Shown here: positions 16,487 through 24,970 of the stretch, one piece after another
Position numbering within the stretch: the stretch's first letter is position 1
Layout of the letters: every line of letters begins with the position of its first letter
Assembly: GCF_031656915.1 (NCBI RefSeq)
Contig: NZ_CP134227.1
Location: 2,790,001 to 2,854,000 of the forward strand
DNA: 64,000 nt
Direction: 5' to 3'
Source of the DNA: Nocardioides marmorisolisilvae
GTDB taxonomy: Bacteria > Actinomycetota > Actinomycetes > Propionibacteriales > Nocardioidaceae
The notes under the pieces: model-generated
Seen by the model: the letters and a program-made list of their open reading frames with translations, nothing else
Database searches by the model: none
What the model was told of the DNA's origin: nothing
Translations under genes and position numbers: made by a program

Positions 16487-17191
16487 ATGCCGATCCAGGT
16501 CGTGATCCTTGCCGCCGGTCTGGGCACCCGGCTGGGCAAGCCCCATCCGAAGCCGCTGACCCCGCTGACCTCCGGTCAGAGCATCATGCGCCGCGCCGTC
16601 GACCTGCTCCGGGACGCCTACCGAGACGAGGTCTTCGTCACCGCGGTCGTCGGGTTCAAGCTCGACCTGGTGATCGAGGCGATGCCGGACATCTCGTTCG
16701 TCTACAACGAGGTCTACGACTCGACCAACACCTCGAAGAGCCTGCTCAAGGCGTTGACGCTGAGCCAGCCCGGCGGCGTGCTGTGGATGAACGGCGACGT
16801 CGTCTTCGACCGGCGCGTGCTGGACCTGGTGCACCAGCGGATCCAGGAGGGCAAGAGCTTCGTCTGCGTCAACACCTCCTCGGTCGCCGAGGAGGAGGTG
16901 AAGTACACCCTCGACGACACCGGCCACGTCAAGGAGCTGTCCAAGACCGTGGTCGGTGGGCTCGGTGAGGCGGTCGGCATCAACTACGTAGCGGACGCGG
17001 ACAAGGCTGCGCTGGTCGCCCGGCTCGCCGAGTGCGACGAGCAGGACTACTTCGAACGCGGCATCGAGGTCGCCATCGAGAAGGACGGTCTGCAGATCGA
17101 GGCGGTGGACATCTCGGCGTACGAGGTCGTCGAGGTGGACTTCGACGACGACCTGACCCGCGCCAACGAGTTCGTCGGCGAGGTGCGCTAG
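16487..17191 (+). CDS. Nucleotidyltransferase, phosphocholine cytidylyltransferase-like
   Basis: A 234-residue sugar-phosphate/choline-phosphate nucleotidyltransferase. The N-terminus shows the NTP-binding motif LAAGLGTRLGKPHPKPLTPL; YNEVYDSTNTSKSLLKAL and WMNGDVVFD (metal-binding Asp) follow, and near the end ISAYEVVEVDFDDDLTRANE. Arrangement and length resemble LicC-type enzymes that make CDP-choline. ATG at 16487 has a purine-rich GAAGAGGGAG directly upstream. Given the choline genes elsewhere in the window, a role in choline-modified lipids or polymers is possible, but a sugar substrate is equally possible. It is followed after 12 bases by the SMP-30-like gene. Confidence 0.75.
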   Translation: MPIQVVILAAGLGTRLGKPHPKPLTPLTSGQSIMRRAVDLLRDAYRDEVFVTAVVGFKLDLVIEAMPDISFVYNEVYDSTNTSKSLLKALTLSQPGGVLWMNGDVVFDRRVLDLVHQRIQEGKSFVCVNTSSVAEEEVKYTLDDTGHVKELSKTVVGGLGEAVGINYVADADKAALVARLAECDEQDYFERGIEVAIEKDGLQIEAVDISAYEVVEVDFDDDLTRANEFVGEVR

Positions 17192-17203
17192 ACGGGGCGG
17201 TCT

Positions 17204-18121
17204 ATGGTCGGGAGCATGCCGAGCTCGGATCCGGTGCTGCTTCCTGCCGACGCCTGTGAGCGCGTCGTACCCAGTGACGCGACGTGCGGCGAGTCGCCGA
17301 TGTGGTCCCGCGGCGCGGGTGTGCTGCACTGGACGGACAACGTCGGACGCACCGTGCACCGCTTCGACCCGGGCACCGGCGAGCCCACGTCGGTCGGCCT
17401 GTCCGAGGACGTGATGGACATCGGGCTGCGTGAGGAGGGCCTTGTCGTGGTGACCGCCAAGGCGTTCGCGCTGTGCGATCCCAGCACCGGTGAGCTGCAG
17501 CCCCTCGCCGCCGTGGAGGAGGACCGGCCGGACAACCGGTTCAACGACGGGAAGGTGGACCGGCGCGGCCGATTCTGGGCCGGCAGCATGAACGGCAAGC
17601 ACTGGCAGCAGCCGACCGGGGCGCTCTACCGGTTCGGCGGCGACCGTCGACCCGAGCTGGTGCTCGACGGATTGGTCTGCGCCAACGGCCTGGGCTGGAG
17701 TCCCGACGACACGGTCTTCTACCTGGGCGAGAGCTTCCGGCACGCGATCTTCGCCTACGACTTCGATCTCGACAGCGGATCGGTTTCGGGCCGCCGCCTC
17801 TTCGCCGAGGTCGATCCGGACAGCGGCGGCTTCCCCGACGGGCTGACCGTCGACGCCGACGGTGGCGTCTGGAGCGTGCACAACGGCGCGGGTCGGGTGG
17901 TCCGGTACGCGCCCGACGGCTCGGTCACGCACGTGGTCGCCGTACCCGTGCCGCAGCCGACCAGCTGCATCTTCGGCGGCCCCGACCTGGACGTGCTCTA
18001 CGTGACGACGTCACGCCAGGACATGTCCGACGAGCAGCTCGCGGAGCATCCCGACTCCGGCAGCGTCTTCGCGGTCGTGCCTGGGTTCGCGGGACTGCCA
18101 GAGCCGTTGTGGGCCGGATGA
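17204..18121 (+). CDS. SMP-30/gluconolactonase-family hydrolase
   Basis: About 305 residues forming a six-bladed beta-propeller of the SMP-30/LRE family, calcium-dependent lactonases acting on sugar lactones. Family hallmarks are CGESPMW near the N-terminus, NRFNDGKVDRRGRFWAGSMN, CANGLGWSPD and GFPDGLTVDADGGVW. These supply the metal-binding Glu, Asn and Asp. Start at 17204 is taken; an ATG at 17216 is an alternative with a GGGAG too close upstream. It lies between a nucleotidyltransferase and a GMC oxidoreductase. An oxidase or dehydrogenase producing a lactone followed by this lactonase would make biochemical sense, but the sugar is unknown. Confidence 0.85.
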   Translation: MVGSMPSSDPVLLPADACERVVPSDATCGESPMWSRGAGVLHWTDNVGRTVHRFDPGTGEPTSVGLSEDVMDIGLREEGLVVVTAKAFALCDPSTGELQPLAAVEEDRPDNRFNDGKVDRRGRFWAGSMNGKHWQQPTGALYRFGGDRRPELVLDGLVCANGLGWSPDDTVFYLGESFRHAIFAYDFDLDSGSVSGRRLFAEVDPDSGGFPDGLTVDADGGVWSVHNGAGRVVRYAPDGSVTHVVAVPVPQPTSCIFGGPDLDVLYVTTSRQDMSDEQLAEHPDSGSVFAVVPGFAGLPEPLWAG

Positions 18122-18167
18122 TCCGCAGCCCGCGCGGGCCGGCAGAGCGGACGACGAGAGGACAAGG

Positions 18168-19754
18168 ATGACCAGCACAGGTCAGGACAACCACTACGAC
18201 GTCGTGGTGATCGGCAGCGGACCGGCGGGCGGCACCCTCGCCGCCGAGCTGGCCGCCACCGGAAAGCGCATCCTGCTGCTCGAGCGGGGGGACTTCCTGC
18301 CCCGCGAGCGGGAGAACTGGGAGTCGCAGGAGGTCTTCGGCAATGCCCGCTATGGCGCCGCCGAGACGTTCTTCGACCGCGACGACCAGCCCTTCCACCC
18401 CGGCATGCACTACTTCGTCGGCGGTAACTCCAAGGTGTACGGCGCGGCTCTCTTCCGGCTCACCCCCGCCGACTTCGGCACGATCACCCACGACGGCGGC
18501 ATCTCCCCCGCCTGGCCGATCTCGTACGACGACCTCGAGCCGTACTACGTCCGCGCGGAGCATCTGTACAAGGTGCACGGGAAGCACGGCGAGGACCCGT
18601 ACGCCGGTCCCGCCAGCCAGGACTACAAGTACCCGCCCGTCCAGCACGAGCCGCGGATCCAGGCACTGTCCGACGGTCTGACGGACCTCGGCCTGCACCC
18701 CTTCCACCTGCCGATCGGGGTCGACCTGATCCAGGACGAGAACGGCAACGCGGTGCACGGGTCTCCCTGCATCCGCTGCGACCGCGTGGACGGCTTCCCC
18801 TGTCTGGTCGGGGCGAAGTCCGACGCCGAGGTGATCGCCGTGCAGCCGGCGCTCGACGCGCACCCCAACCTGACCCTGCTCACCCGCGCGCTGGTCAAGA
18901 GGCTGGTGACGGACGGGTCCGGCCGCACCGTCACCGGCGTCGAGACCCAGCTGGCGGACGGCGGCACGGAGACCTTCTCCGGTGACCTCGTCGTCCTGTC
19001 TGCGGGCTCGATCCTGTCCGCGGCGCTGCTGCTGGCCTCCGCCAACGACCGGCACCCGCGCGGGCTGGCCAACTCCAGCGACGTCGTCGGCCGGCACTAC
19101 ATGCGGCACAACAACCTCGCCCTGATGGCCCTGTCGAAGGACCCCAACCCGACCCGCTTCCAGAAGACGCTCGCCCTCAACGACTTCTACGGCCCGAGCA
19201 AGGCCTGGGACTACCCGATGGGCAACATCCAGATGCTCGGGAAGTCCGACGACTGGCAGGTCAAGGGCGAGGCGCCGAAGCTGCTCAAGTGGGGCCCGGA
19301 CATCGGCTATCGCCTCGCGGCCAGCCACTCCCTCGACTTCTGGCTGGCCGGTGAGGACCTGCCCCTGGCCGATAGCCGGGTGACGGTCCGTGCGGACGGC
19401 TCGATCAAGCTCGCGCTGCACCCGGACAACAACACCGAGGGTGTCAAGCGGTTGCGGATCCACTTCGACGGGATGCTCAACGACCTCGGCATCGCGTCGA
19501 AGTCGTTCGCCCGCGGGCTCTACCTGCACAAGGACATGGACGTCTCGGCGACAGCACACCAGGCCGGCACCGTCCGCTTCGGCACCGACCCGACGTCCTC
19601 GGCTCTGGACACCGACTGCAAGGCGCACGACCTGGACAACCTCTACGTCGTCGATGGGTCGTTCATGCCCTCGATCGGAGCGGTCAACCCCACCCTGACC
19701 ATCATCGCGATGGCGATCCGAGTCGCCGAGCGGATCGCACAGCGGTTGGGCTGA
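18168..19754 (+). CDS. GMC-family FAD oxidoreductase
   Basis: A 528-residue GMC oxidoreductase distinct from the choline dehydrogenase at 469-2208. The FAD motif is VVIGSGPAGGTLAAELA; GMHYFVGGNSKVYGAALFR is the mid-N-terminal signature, TAHQAGTVRFGTDP carries the proposed catalytic His, and GAVNPTLTIIAMAIR closes the protein. It contains a short Cys cluster (CIRCDRVDGFPCLV, residues ~201-214) typical of the gluconate/glucose dehydrogenase-like branch. AGGA lies six to nine bases before the ATG. Substrate may be a sugar or polyol, oxidised to a lactone for the neighbouring SMP-30 protein. No twin-arginine signal is visible, so it is probably cytoplasmic. Confidence 0.82.
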   Translation: MTSTGQDNHYDVVVIGSGPAGGTLAAELAATGKRILLLERGDFLPRERENWESQEVFGNARYGAAETFFDRDDQPFHPGMHYFVGGNSKVYGAALFRLTPADFGTITHDGGISPAWPISYDDLEPYYVRAEHLYKVHGKHGEDPYAGPASQDYKYPPVQHEPRIQALSDGLTDLGLHPFHLPIGVDLIQDENGNAVHGSPCIRCDRVDGFPCLVGAKSDAEVIAVQPALDAHPNLTLLTRALVKRLVTDGSGRTVTGVETQLADGGTETFSGDLVVLSAGSILSAALLLASANDRHPRGLANSSDVVGRHYMRHNNLALMALSKDPNPTRFQKTLALNDFYGPSKAWDYPMGNIQMLGKSDDWQVKGEAPKLLKWGPDIGYRLAASHSLDFWLAGEDLPLADSRVTVRADGSIKLALHPDNNTEGVKRLRIHFDGMLNDLGIASKSFARGLYLHKDMDVSATAHQAGTVRFGTDPTSSALDTDCKAHDLDNLYVVDGSFMPSIGAVNPTLTIIAMAIRVAERIAQRLG

Positions 19755-19778
19755 ACCGCAGCGCACTAACCTGACGCC

Positions 19779-20957
19779 ATGCCCGCGACCCGACTCCTGC
19801 CCACCGACGAGGCCACCGCGTTGATCGCGCTGACCCGCGACATCGCCGCCCGGGAGCTGCTGCCGCAGGTCGCGCGGGCCGAGGAGACCGAGACGTTCCC
19901 GCGCGAGGTGTTCCGCACGCTGGGCCGCGCCGGCCTGCTGTCGCTGCCCTATCCCGAGGAGTACGGCGGGGGCGGCCAGCCCTACGAGGTGTACCTGCAG
20001 GTCGTCGAGGAGATCGCCTCCGCGTGGGCGTCGGTGGGCGTCGGCGTCTCCGTGCATGCGTTGTCCTGCTTCGGGCTGGCCACCGCCGGCAGCGAGGACC
20101 AGCGCCGGCGCTGGCTGCCCGAGATGCTCTCCGGCGAGCTGCTCGGCGCCTACTGCCTGTCCGAGCCGCACGCAGGGTCCGACCCGGCGGCGATGACCAC
20201 GAGAGCGGTGCGCGACGGTGACGGCTACGTCATCACCGGGGCGAAGGCCTGGACCACCCACGGCGGCGAAGCCGACTTCTACAAGGTGATGGCCCGCACC
20301 GGCGACGCCCGCGGCGACATCTCCTGCTTCCTGGTCCCGGCCGAGGCGCCCGGGCTCTCCGCGGACCCGCCCGAGCGGAAGATGGGGCTGACCGGTTCGC
20401 GCACCTCGACGATGCGCTTCGACGGCGTCCGGGTGCCGGTCGAGCGCCTGCTGGGAGCCGAGGGCGACGGCCTGCGGATCGCACTGGCCGGACTCGACTC
20501 CGGACGCCTGGGCATCGCCGCCGTCGCGGTCGGCCTCGGTCAGGCCGCCGTGGACCACGCGTTGGCCTACGCCAAGGAGCGGGAGACCTTCGGCAAGCCG
20601 ATCATCGACCACCAGGGGCTCGCGTTCGTGGTGGCCGACATGGAGGCCGCCGTACAGTCCGCGCGCGCCACCATGCTGCACGCCGCCCGGCTCAAGGATC
20701 TGGGCCTGCCCTACTCCCGGGAGGCCTCGATCGCCAAGCTGGTCGCCACCGACGCGGCGATGAAGGTGACCACGGACGCCGTGCAGGTCCTCGGCGGGTA
20801 CGGGTACACCCGCGACTTCCCCGTCGAGCGCTTCATGCGCGAGGCCAAGGTGACCCAGATCTTCGAGGGCACCAACCAGATCCAACGGATGGTGATCGGT
20901 CGCTCGATGGCCAAGGCCAACGCCGGCACCCTCCACACGGTCGACGCCGCCGGCTGA
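19779..20957 (+). CDS. Acyl-CoA dehydrogenase
   Basis: A 392-residue FAD-dependent acyl-CoA dehydrogenase that introduces the alpha-beta double bond in an acyl-CoA. Clear signatures are YCLSEPHAGSDP (flavin and substrate loop), ITGAKAWTTHGGEADF, and QVLGGYGYTRDFPVERFMRE. The catalytic Glu sits in IFEGTNQIQRM. Length is standard. Preceded by 24 bases after the GMC gene, it could belong to the same rightward unit, followed by the SDR at 21008. Chain length preference is not readable; short or branched acyl-CoAs are common for this subfamily. Electron acceptor is presumably ETF. Confidence 0.9.
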   Translation: MPATRLLPTDEATALIALTRDIAARELLPQVARAEETETFPREVFRTLGRAGLLSLPYPEEYGGGGQPYEVYLQVVEEIASAWASVGVGVSVHALSCFGLATAGSEDQRRRWLPEMLSGELLGAYCLSEPHAGSDPAAMTTRAVRDGDGYVITGAKAWTTHGGEADFYKVMARTGDARGDISCFLVPAEAPGLSADPPERKMGLTGSRTSTMRFDGVRVPVERLLGAEGDGLRIALAGLDSGRLGIAAVAVGLGQAAVDHALAYAKERETFGKPIIDHQGLAFVVADMEAAVQSARATMLHAARLKDLGLPYSREASIAKLVATDAAMKVTTDAVQVLGGYGYTRDFPVERFMREAKVTQIFEGTNQIQRMVIGRSMAKANAGTLHTVDAAG

Positions 20958-21007
20958 CCGCGTCCAGCACCGCACCCATCCCCTTCCGATCCCCTGCAGG
21001 AGACCCG

Positions 21008-21904
21008 ATGCCCTGGACCCCGAAAGACCTGCCGGACCTGAGCGGCAGCACCGCGGTGGTCACCGGGGCCAACTCCGGCATCGGCTTCCACACGGCCCGC
21101 GAGCTGGCCGAGCACGGCGCCGGCGTCGTGCTCGCCTGCCGCAACATCGAGGCCGCGGCGGGGGCTGCCAAGAGGATGCCCGGCAGCGTCCGGATCGAGC
21201 GGCTGGACCTGTCCTCGCAGGCCTCCGTGGCCGCCTTCGCCGACCGGTGGAAGGGGCCGCTGGACCTGCTGGTCAACAACGCGGGCGTGATGACGCCGCC
21301 GCGCTACCGGGAGACCGAGGACGGCCACGAGCTGATGTTCGGCACCAACCACCTCGGCCACTTCGCGTTGACCGCTCGGTTGCTGCCCGCACTGCTCGAG
21401 TCCCCGTCGCCGCGGGTGGTCACCGTCGCCTCGGTCGCGCACCATGCCGGCAACGAGCGAGTGCTCGAGGCCAACCCCGAGGCCGGCTACCGACCGCAGG
21501 CCTACTACGGCAACAGCAAGCTGGCGAACCTGCTGTTCGCGCTCGAGCTGCACCGGCGTACGACGTCAGCAGGCTCGTCCCTGGTGTCGACGGCGGCTCA
21601 TCCCGGCATCTCCGCGACGAACCTGGTCGCGTCTCGCGATGGCCTGGGGGCGAACCCGCTGGTCCACCTCACCGCGCCGTACTTCATGCCGCTGCTGTTC
21701 CAGTCCGCGGCCCGCGGGGCGGACGCCACCCTGTACGCCGCCACCGCGGCGCAGCCGGGCTCCTACACGGGTCCGACCCGGAGGCGCGAGTGGCGCGGCC
21801 CGGTGGGCCCGGCCAGGCTCAGCCGGCACGCCCGCGACGAGGACCTGGCCCGCGCGCTGTGGGAGCTCAGCGAGCAGAAGACCGGCCTCGCCCTCGCCCT
21901 GTAG
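21008..21904 (+). CDS. Short-chain dehydrogenase/reductase
   Basis: A 298-residue SDR of the retinol dehydrogenase/protochlorophyllide reductase-like type. The cofactor motif is TGANSGIGFHTARELAEHGA with ACRN after strand 2 (suggesting NADP). NNAGVM and the catalytic YYGNSK motif with upstream Ser (VASVAH) are present. The C-terminus is longer than in classical SDRs, as usual for this subgroup. AGGAG is placed six bases before the ATG. It probably reduces or oxidises a lipid aldehyde, alcohol or ketone; substrate is unknown. It ends 10 bases before the convergent LURP-one-like gene. Confidence 0.88.
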   Translation: MPWTPKDLPDLSGSTAVVTGANSGIGFHTARELAEHGAGVVLACRNIEAAAGAAKRMPGSVRIERLDLSSQASVAAFADRWKGPLDLLVNNAGVMTPPRYRETEDGHELMFGTNHLGHFALTARLLPALLESPSPRVVTVASVAHHAGNERVLEANPEAGYRPQAYYGNSKLANLLFALELHRRTTSAGSSLVSTAAHPGISATNLVASRDGLGANPLVHLTAPYFMPLLFQSAARGADATLYAATAAQPGSYTGPTRRREWRGPVGPARLSRHARDEDLARALWELSEQKTGLALAL

Positions 21905-21914
21905 GCAACAGCAC

Positions 21915-22511
21915 TCAGCGTGACTGGAGCGCGTCCAGGGCCACCGCCTGGGCGATCACCAGTCGACGGTCCAGCGCCGGGTCGTCGACGTGCACGATGT
22001 AGTGATCGCGGAGTCGGGTCACCTTGTCGAACGCACCGATCCGGTCGGTCCCGCGCAGCCAGTCGAAGTGGTACTTGATCGGGAACGGGAAGTCCCCCGC
22101 CCACGGGATCCAGTCCCAGAGCCGCCGGAAGAGCGCCAGCCCCTGGCTGCGCTCGGTGACGGTCACCGGCTCGAGGCCGGGCTGCTCGAGAAGCCAGGTG
22201 GAGCGGAGCAGCGAGGCCTTGAACTGCTTGGTGAACACGCCGATCGGGCCACCCTCGGGGTCGGTGACGTCGTACCCGCCGTGCACATCGATCACCTTGC
22301 GGGCCTTGAACCGGGCCAGCACCGTCTGTCGCTCCCGGTCCGCGAAGAGCGTCACCTGCTCCTTGAAGGCGAGTCGCTTCTGCTCGACGAAGGCGACGAG
22401 CTCTCCCGGCGCACCGGCCTCGTCGGCGAAGACCTCGTAGCGGTTGATCATCATCGTCAGCTTCTGATGGACGTGGAAGGTGTCCTGAGCCTGCAGTGCG
22501 GTGAGGTCCAT
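21915..22511 (-). CDS. LURP-one/scramblase-like (tubby C-terminal fold) protein
   Basis: A 198-residue protein resembling the LURP-one-related family, whose beta-barrel/central-helix fold is shared with phospholipid scramblases and Tubby. The relevant patterns are VIDVHGGYDVTDPEGGPIGVF followed by KQFKASLLRSTWLL and the C-terminal hydrophobic helix DRRLVIAQAVALDAL. Such proteins in actinobacteria are uncharacterised; binding of membrane lipids has been proposed. The ATG at 22511 begins directly before the conserved domain. The gene is downstream of and in the same direction as the PucR-type regulator. Function is unknown. Confidence 0.7.
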   Translation of the reverse strand: MDLTALQAQDTFHVHQKLTMMINRYEVFADEAGAPGELVAFVEQKRLAFKEQVTLFADRERQTVLARFKARKVIDVHGGYDVTDPEGGPIGVFTKQFKASLLRSTWLLEQPGLEPVTVTERSQGLALFRRLWDWIPWAGDFPFPIKYHFDWLRGTDRIGAFDKVTRLRDHYIVHVDDPALDRRLVIAQAVALDALQSR

Positions 22512-22563
22512 GGGCACACCGTACGGAGTCGGGGGACGCGTGGTGGCGGCTCGCGAGAACTCA

Positions 22564-23739
22564 TCACTGCGACGGCGACGAGCGGGCACCGAGAGCGAGC
22601 ACCAGCTCCAGCACCGCGTCCGGATCGTCGAGCCTGTCCCCGAACAGCTCGCGCAGCTGGCCGACGCGGTAGCGCACGGTCTGCGGGTGGACGAACAGCA
22701 GGGCGGCGACGTCGTCGCGGCGGCCCTGGCACAGCAGCCAGGCGCGCAGCGTCTCGGTGAGCTTGTCCCGCGATGCCGGGCGAAGCGGCTCGAGCGGTGC
22801 GAGCACCCGGGCGCGCAGGTCGACGAGCGCGTCCGCGTCGGCACCGAGCACCAGCTCGGCGAGGTGCTCCTCGGTGTCGACCAGCCCGACCGCGGGCAGC
22901 GCCTGCGCCCGCAGCGCCCGGCGGTACGACGCGGACGCGGCCAGCCAGGGTCGCTCGGGGCCGAGCACCGCCTGTCGATCTCGCAGCGTCCGCCTCAGCA
23001 CCGGGCGACCGACGTCCGGGATGAGGAGCACGACGGTGTCGTCGGGAAGGTCCGGCGCCTCCTCGGTGACGACCAGCGTCTCGGCGCCGGCCGCCCCGAG
23101 GGCGGTCAGGATGCCGCGGACCTCGGCAGGCGCGACCAGGACAGCGGTCAGCCGGTCGGGCGGCTCCCACTCCGCGCGACGCGCGACGCGCAGCGCGTCG
23201 TCGTCGGGAGCTCCGGACAGCAGCGCGCGGCCGAGTCGCTCGCGCAGGCGTTCCCGGACCCGGCCGGTGGTCTCCAGCTCGTCGCTGTGCCCTGCCACGC
23301 TGACGGCGGACAGGTCGTCGATGAACGCGAAGACCAGCTCGGCGAAGATCACCACCCGGTCGGCCGACAACCCCGCCTCCACCGCCGTGTCCGACATCGC
23401 CCGCCACGCCACCCGCGCACCGACCCGGTAGGCCGCCAGCAGCGCATCCATGCTCCGGCCGGCCCTCGCCTCGCCACGACCCAGGCTGTAGGCGCCCGAG
23501 CGCACCGACTCCTCGGTGACCGGACGCCTCCCGCGCGAGGGCGACACCCGGTCCAGGAAGCCGGCCAGCGCGAGCGCGACCGCGGTCCGAATGGTCTGCG
23601 CCATCGGCCCGGAGAAGGCCGCCGAGTAGCTCGGCACCTCGGCGACCACGGCGGCGACCACGCTCTCGGAGACCTCCGGCAGTCGCGCACGCAGCGCGCG
23701 GGCGGCTGCGGGATCCAATTGGAGGGTCGTTGGCGGCAT
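22564..23739 (-). CDS. PucR/CdaR-type helix-turn-helix regulator
   Basis: A 391-residue regulator. Residues ~1-170 resemble the RsbRD-like helical N-terminal domain seen in PucR proteins, a GGDEF-like middle region follows, and the C-terminus has the PucR helix-turn-helix ETLRAWLLCQGRRDDVAALLF with HPQTVRYRVGQLRELFG. The ATG at 23739 was preferred over one 13 codons earlier because GGAG precedes it at good spacing. It is divergent from the ferredoxin reductase-desaturase genes, so it probably controls them. In Mycobacterium smegmatis and relatives, desaturase operons are also next to transcription regulators. Ligand unknown. Confidence 0.82.
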   Translation of the reverse strand: MPPTTLQLDPAAARALRARLPEVSESVVAAVVAEVPSYSAAFSGPMAQTIRTAVALALAGFLDRVSPSRGRRPVTEESVRSGAYSLGRGEARAGRSMDALLAAYRVGARVAWRAMSDTAVEAGLSADRVVIFAELVFAFIDDLSAVSVAGHSDELETTGRVRERLRERLGRALLSGAPDDDALRVARRAEWEPPDRLTAVLVAPAEVRGILTALGAAGAETLVVTEEAPDLPDDTVVLLIPDVGRPVLRRTLRDRQAVLGPERPWLAASASYRRALRAQALPAVGLVDTEEHLAELVLGADADALVDLRARVLAPLEPLRPASRDKLTETLRAWLLCQGRRDDVAALLFVHPQTVRYRVGQLRELFGDRLDDPDAVLELVLALGARSSPSQ

Positions 23740-23824
23740 TCTTTGTCTCCTGCGAACAAACATCAGCGAAGGATTCACATCCGCTGGTCAGGAGTTTATC
23801 CCCTCAGTCCGTCAGGCTGGACCC

Positions 23825-24946
23825 ATGAGCTTGATGCTGCGTTGGACCGGCACACCGCCCTCGACCGGTCGCGACCGACTCGTGCGGCTCCTCGAGGCGA
23901 CCACGACACCGCTACTGCCGGCCGACTACCTGGACATCTTCGCGCCCCTGCGCAGCGGCACCGACCTGCGCGCGCGGGTTCTCGACGTCGTGCCGGAGAC
24001 CAGGGACGCCGCGACGATCGTGCTGAAGCCGGGCGCCGACTGGACCGGGCACATCCCCGGGCAATACGTCCGGATCGGCGTCGACGTGGACGGGGTCCGC
24101 CAGTGGCGTGCCTACTCGCTGACCCACGGACCGCGGCGCGACGGCTCGATCTCGGTGACCGTCAAGGCGGTCCCGGACGGCACCGTGAGCCCGTATCTCG
24201 TCCACGGCCTGCGACCGGGCACGCTGGTCCACCTCGAGCAGGCCGCCGGCGAGTTCGTGCTGACCGCGGCGCCCGACAAGCTCCTGTTCGTCACCGCCGG
24301 CTCGGGCATCACTCCTGTGATCGGCATGCTGCGCAACCTGTTCCCCGTCACCGACCAGGGCGTCGTGCACCGCCAGCCGCGTGACATCACCGTGGTCCAC
24401 GTCGCCCCGAGCCGGCCGGACTCGATCTTCATCGACAACCTCGAGCAGCTCGCTGCCGCAGGGGCGATCCGCCTGGTGGCCCGGTACGACGACGAGCACG
24501 GCCTCCTGGACGTGGCCGACCTCGCCGGCCTCGTACCCGACCTCGCCGAGCGCACGACCTACGCCTGCGGCCCCACCGGGCTGCTCGACGCCCTGCAGGC
24601 CCACCACGACGAGCGGGGCCTTGCGCTCTTCACCGAGCAGTTCAGGCCCGCGTTCGTCGAGCCGGGCGAGGGCGGCACCGTCCACTTCGGCGGCAGCGAC
24701 GTCACCGTCGAGGCGGACGGCGCCACTCCGCTGCTGCAGGCCGGCGAGGACGCCGGCGTACTCATGCCGTCAGGGTGCCGGATGGGCGTCTGCTTCGGCT
24801 GTGTCGTCCCGCTGCGCGAGGGAGCCGTCCGCGACCTGCGCAACGGCGCCGTCACCACCGCGGTGCCGGGCGAGACCGACCCGGCCGGCGTCCCCATCCA
24901 GACCTGCATCTCCGCGGCCGCCGGGCCGTGCCACATCGACCTCTGA
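23825..24946 (+). CDS. Ferredoxin reductase-type flavoprotein (FNR plus 2Fe-2S), desaturase partner
   Basis: A 373-residue electron-transfer protein. The FAD-binding barrel reads WRAYSLTHGP, the NAD(P) domain has FVTAGSGITPVIGMLRNL and YACGPTGLL, and the C-terminal plant-type 2Fe-2S domain has CRMGVCFGC with the last Cys in QTCISAA. It delivers electrons from NAD(P)H to a membrane diiron enzyme. The desaturase gene follows after 24 bases, the arrangement known for Rv3230c with DesA3 (Rv3229c) in M. tuberculosis. It therefore most likely supports delta-9 desaturation of stearoyl-CoA. Confidence 0.9.
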   Translation: MSLMLRWTGTPPSTGRDRLVRLLEATTTPLLPADYLDIFAPLRSGTDLRARVLDVVPETRDAATIVLKPGADWTGHIPGQYVRIGVDVDGVRQWRAYSLTHGPRRDGSISVTVKAVPDGTVSPYLVHGLRPGTLVHLEQAAGEFVLTAAPDKLLFVTAGSGITPVIGMLRNLFPVTDQGVVHRQPRDITVVHVAPSRPDSIFIDNLEQLAAAGAIRLVARYDDEHGLLDVADLAGLVPDLAERTTYACGPTGLLDALQAHHDERGLALFTEQFRPAFVEPGEGGTVHFGGSDVTVEADGATPLLQAGEDAGVLMPSGCRMGVCFGCVVPLREGAVRDLRNGAVTTAVPGETDPAGVPIQTCISAAAGPCHIDL

Positions 24947-24970
24947 TCCATCGACCCCCGAGGAGTCCCC

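Noticed and set aside
17925-20975. Very long open frame on the minus strand across the GMC and acyl-CoA dehydrogenase genes
   Set aside because: It is antisense to two genes with clear motifs. Its residues are rich in Arg, Gly, Val and His with no domain, as expected from high-GC antisense frames.
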